The notes beneath the pieces were generated by a model. The model was not told the DNA's origin and made no database searches. It was given only the letters and a program-made list of their open reading frames with translations. Shown piece after piece: positions 62,294 through 64,000 of a stretch of DNA of 64,000 nucleotides; within the stretch, counting starts at the first letter, position 1; each line of letters opens with the position of its first letter. Made by a program: the position numbers and the translations under genes. This stretch comes from Nocardiopsis flavescens (GTDB lineage Bacteria > Actinomycetota > Actinomycetes > Streptosporangiales > Streptosporangiaceae): positions 1 through 64,000 of the forward strand of contig NZ_FQZK01000019.1 of NCBI RefSeq assembly GCF_900141985.1, written 5' to 3'.

Positions 62294-62722
62294 TCAGGAG
62301 GTTTCGGTCTCCCGTTCGGCCGCGGCGGCTTCCTCGCGCTGACGGCGATGGTACTCCTCCATCGCCCGCGGGCTGTTGAGCGGGGAGGGGACCCACGCGA
62401 CCTCGGTGTCGACCTCGCCGCGCTGGATCCTCGCCTCCTCCTCGGTGAGGTACTCCTCGGGGATGTCGAACTCGCCGTCCCGGGCGCCCAGGACGAACGC
62501 CTCCCACTCCGCGGGGGTGAAGAACAGGGTGCCCTTCTCGGGGGACTTGCCGTCGCGGACCGCGCGGAAGTCGTCCTCGAAGGTGGCGACCTCGACGATC
62601 GCCTCCGAGTCGGGGTCGGAGAGGGAGGAGCGCATCCACACCGCGTCGGTGGTGTCGTGCCACTTCTCGTTGCCCATGGCCTCGGGCGGGAGACTCCGCC
62701 CGGCCTCGGTCTGCTCGCTCAT
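62294..62722 (-). CDS. Extended DUF397 domain protein
   Basis: 142 residues from ATG 62722. The middle (AVWMRSSLSDPDSEAIVEVA, VRDGKSPEKGTLFFTPAEWEAFV) is a DUF397 domain like the three at 28.6-29.6 kb, but with an N-terminal extension and a ~55-residue acidic C-terminal tail (EEYLTEEEARIQRGEVDTEV ... REEAAAAERETE). No WhiJ-type regulator is adjacent. It lies between tatC and the lipid kinase gene. Confidence 0.82.
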   Translation of the reverse strand: MSEQTEAGRSLPPEAMGNEKWHDTTDAVWMRSSLSDPDSEAIVEVATFEDDFRAVRDGKSPEKGTLFFTPAEWEAFVLGARDGEFDIPEEYLTEEEARIQRGEVDTEVAWVPSPLNSPRAMEEYHRRQREEAAAAERETETS

Positions 62723-62829
62723 CGGATGTCCTCTTCACACGGACGGCGGCACCGGCCGGGTGCAGGGAGCGGCCGGCGCCGGGGGCCGGTCGGCCCTCCG
62801 ACGCCGACCCTAGCGCGTGCGGGCGGCGC

Positions 62830-63702
62830 TCAGGAGCGCTTGCCCGCTTCCTCCTCCAGGTCGGGATCGTCCAGGGAGGTGGGGGTCTCGTCCAGTTCGG
62901 AGGCCTCGTCGTCGGACAGGTCCTCGTAGGGGTCGTGGCGCTTCTTGCGGCGGTCGTTGAAGAACGCGAAGAGCTCCGCCGCCTCGAACAGGATCACCAG
63001 CGGGACCGCCAGGGCCAGCATGGAGATGGGCTCGGCCGGGGTGACCACGGCGGCCAGGACGAACGAGGAGAAGATGATGACCCGGCGCCACTTGGCGATG
63101 GCGGCGTGCGGGAGGATGCCGATGATGTTGAGCAGGGCCACCAGCAGCGGCAGCACGAAGCCCAGGCCGAACATCGTCATCATGATGAGCATGTAGCTCA
63201 GGTACTCGCCGATGGTGAGGAACGGCTCGGCGTCGTCGGGCAGGAAGCTGAACAGCACCGTCAGCGCGTAGGACGTGATGTAGTACGCCAGCGCGGCGCC
63301 CGCGACGAACAGCACCGCGGCCAGCGGGGCGAAGATGTACGCGTAGCGCTTCTCCCGGCCGTGCAGCGCGGGGGCGACGAACGCCCACAGCTGGTAGAGC
63401 CAGAACGGCGCCGAGACGATGGCGCCCACGAACAGCCACACCTTGAACGCGACGAAGAACGCGTCGAAGGGGCCGGTGACGATGAGCGAGCAGCCGTCCT
63501 GGGCCGCGACCTTGGACTCGGGGAGCGAGCAGTAGGGGGCCTTGAGGAACTCCCACACGTAGTCGTAGGCGACGTAGCCCACGACGCACCCCAGGGCGAG
63601 CGCGATGGACGCCTTCACCACGCGGCCGCGCAGCTCGCGCAGGTGCTCCATGAGCGGCATCCGGGCGTCCGGGTTGACCGGCCGCCTGCGTGGGGCCCTC
63701 AT
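62830..63702 (-). CDS. tatC: Twin-arginine translocase subunit TatC
   Basis: 290 residues from ATG 63702. The N-terminal MPLMEHLRELRGRVVKA, the FEAFK-like DAFFVAFKVWLFVG and six helices ending AEPISMLALAVPLVILFEAAE are the TatC family signatures. The acidic tail (DLSDDEASELDETPTSLDDP) is common in actinomycetes. Forms the receptor for folded proteins with RR signal peptides; the tatA gene lies upstream on the same strand. Confidence 0.96.
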   Translation of the reverse strand: MRAPRRRPVNPDARMPLMEHLRELRGRVVKASIALALGCVVGYVAYDYVWEFLKAPYCSLPESKVAAQDGCSLIVTGPFDAFFVAFKVWLFVGAIVSAPFWLYQLWAFVAPALHGREKRYAYIFAPLAAVLFVAGAALAYYITSYALTVLFSFLPDDAEPFLTIGEYLSYMLIMMTMFGLGFVLPLLVALLNIIGILPHAAIAKWRRVIIFSSFVLAAVVTPAEPISMLALAVPLVILFEAAELFAFFNDRRKKRHDPYEDLSDDEASELDETPTSLDDPDLEEEAGKRS

Positions 63703-63824
63703 CCTGTGGTCACTCTTCTCTCCATCGGGGTCGCGCGCCCGCGGCCCGGCCGTCGGCGAAGACGCGGCGCTCCGGCGGCGCCCCGCCCGTCACCGCGGGC
63801 CCGGCGGGCCGCACGGGCCTGCCG

Positions 63825-64000
63825 TCACTGCTGGTTGTTGTAGGGCTGGGGCTCGCCGGCCTCGTTGACGATGCGCTGGCCGGGCGGCAGCTGCGGGTAG
63901 GACTGGGCCTGCTGCGGCTGGTGCGCCTGCTGCTGCGGCTGGGGGGCGGGCTGCGGCTGCTGGGCCTGGGCCTGCGCCTGCTGCTGCTCCTGCTGGGCCT
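63825..64000 (-). CDS. tatA: TatA C-terminal tail (5' part outside window)
   Basis: The frame open from the right edge reads a Gln-rich sequence (QQEQQQAQAQAQQ, QSYPQLPPGQRIVN) and stops at TGA 63825. Position directly upstream of tatC on the same strand and the Gln/Pro/Ala-rich tail fit the C-terminus of a TatA/TatE-type protein of this group. The membrane helix lies off-window, so identification is by context. Confidence 0.75.
   Translation of the reverse strand, partial: AQQEQQQAQAQAQQPQPAPQPQQQAHQPQQAQSYPQLPPGQRIVNEAGEPQPYNNQQ

Overview
The window is very GC-rich (most coding third positions are G or C) and reads as chromosome of a filamentous actinomycete, most likely of the Nocardiopsis/Streptosporangiales type. 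The evidence is a mycothiol-dependent formaldehyde dehydrogenase, WhiJ/DUF397/HATPase regulatory modules, an MsiK-type sugar ABC ATPase, a glutamine-rich TatA tail beside TatC, actinobacterial type I-E CRISPR repeats and an IdeR/DmdR-like iron box. No rRNA or tRNA gene and no insertion sequence was recognised.

Layout. 1-10.5 kb: a minus-strand pair, a secreted LamG/DNRLRE protein (signal peptide apparently broken by a 1-nt frameshift) followed by a giant RHS polymorphic toxin. The RHS frame stays open to the left edge and carries a HINT self-cleaving domain and the start of a deaminase-like toxin tip. 10.9-21.3 kb: Stealth-type sugar-phosphate transferase, membrane hydrolase, a NarL-type response regulator preceded by a possible 48-residue gene, an AA10 LPMO, a secreted HNH nuclease, a four-gene Nramp/PRC-barrel operon, and a 50-residue repeat peptide. 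21.4-23.6 kb: two CRISPR arrays (12 and 9 repeats), each with a near-identical leader on its right and transcribed leftward; a P-loop kinase-like gene lies between them and no cas gene is visible. 23.8-30.1 kb: an accessory region with a membrane protein, poorly conserved ORFs, three overlapping mini HTH genes, and a WhiJ-like regulator diverging from a HATPase gene and followed by three DUF397 genes.

30.4-44.5 kb: mostly housekeeping. It holds mscR with an MBL hydrolase, a TANGO2-like protein, a CtpE-like P-type ATPase, a nucleoside deaminase, a HigB/HigA pair, a SUFU protein, a SnoaL-like protein, an aldo/keto reductase with operator-like repeats, FxsA, Lnt and MsiK. 44.7-48.4 kb: a compact cassette of prolyl oligopeptidase, 35-residue acidic peptide and JmjC/cupin oxygenase, which I consider the best candidate for an undescribed peptide-modification system. 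48.4-64 kb: TetR with a DrrAB-type exporter and DUF2306 protein, an FhuF-like iron reductase under an iron box, a DUF4352 protein, an MFS transporter, PanD, a LacI regulator, a HelY-like helicase, a diacylglycerol kinase, a long DUF397 protein, TatC and the tail of TatA.

Strong perfect hairpins punctuate many gene ends and agree with the strand assignments. Functions rest on motif recognition by eye; no database search was run.
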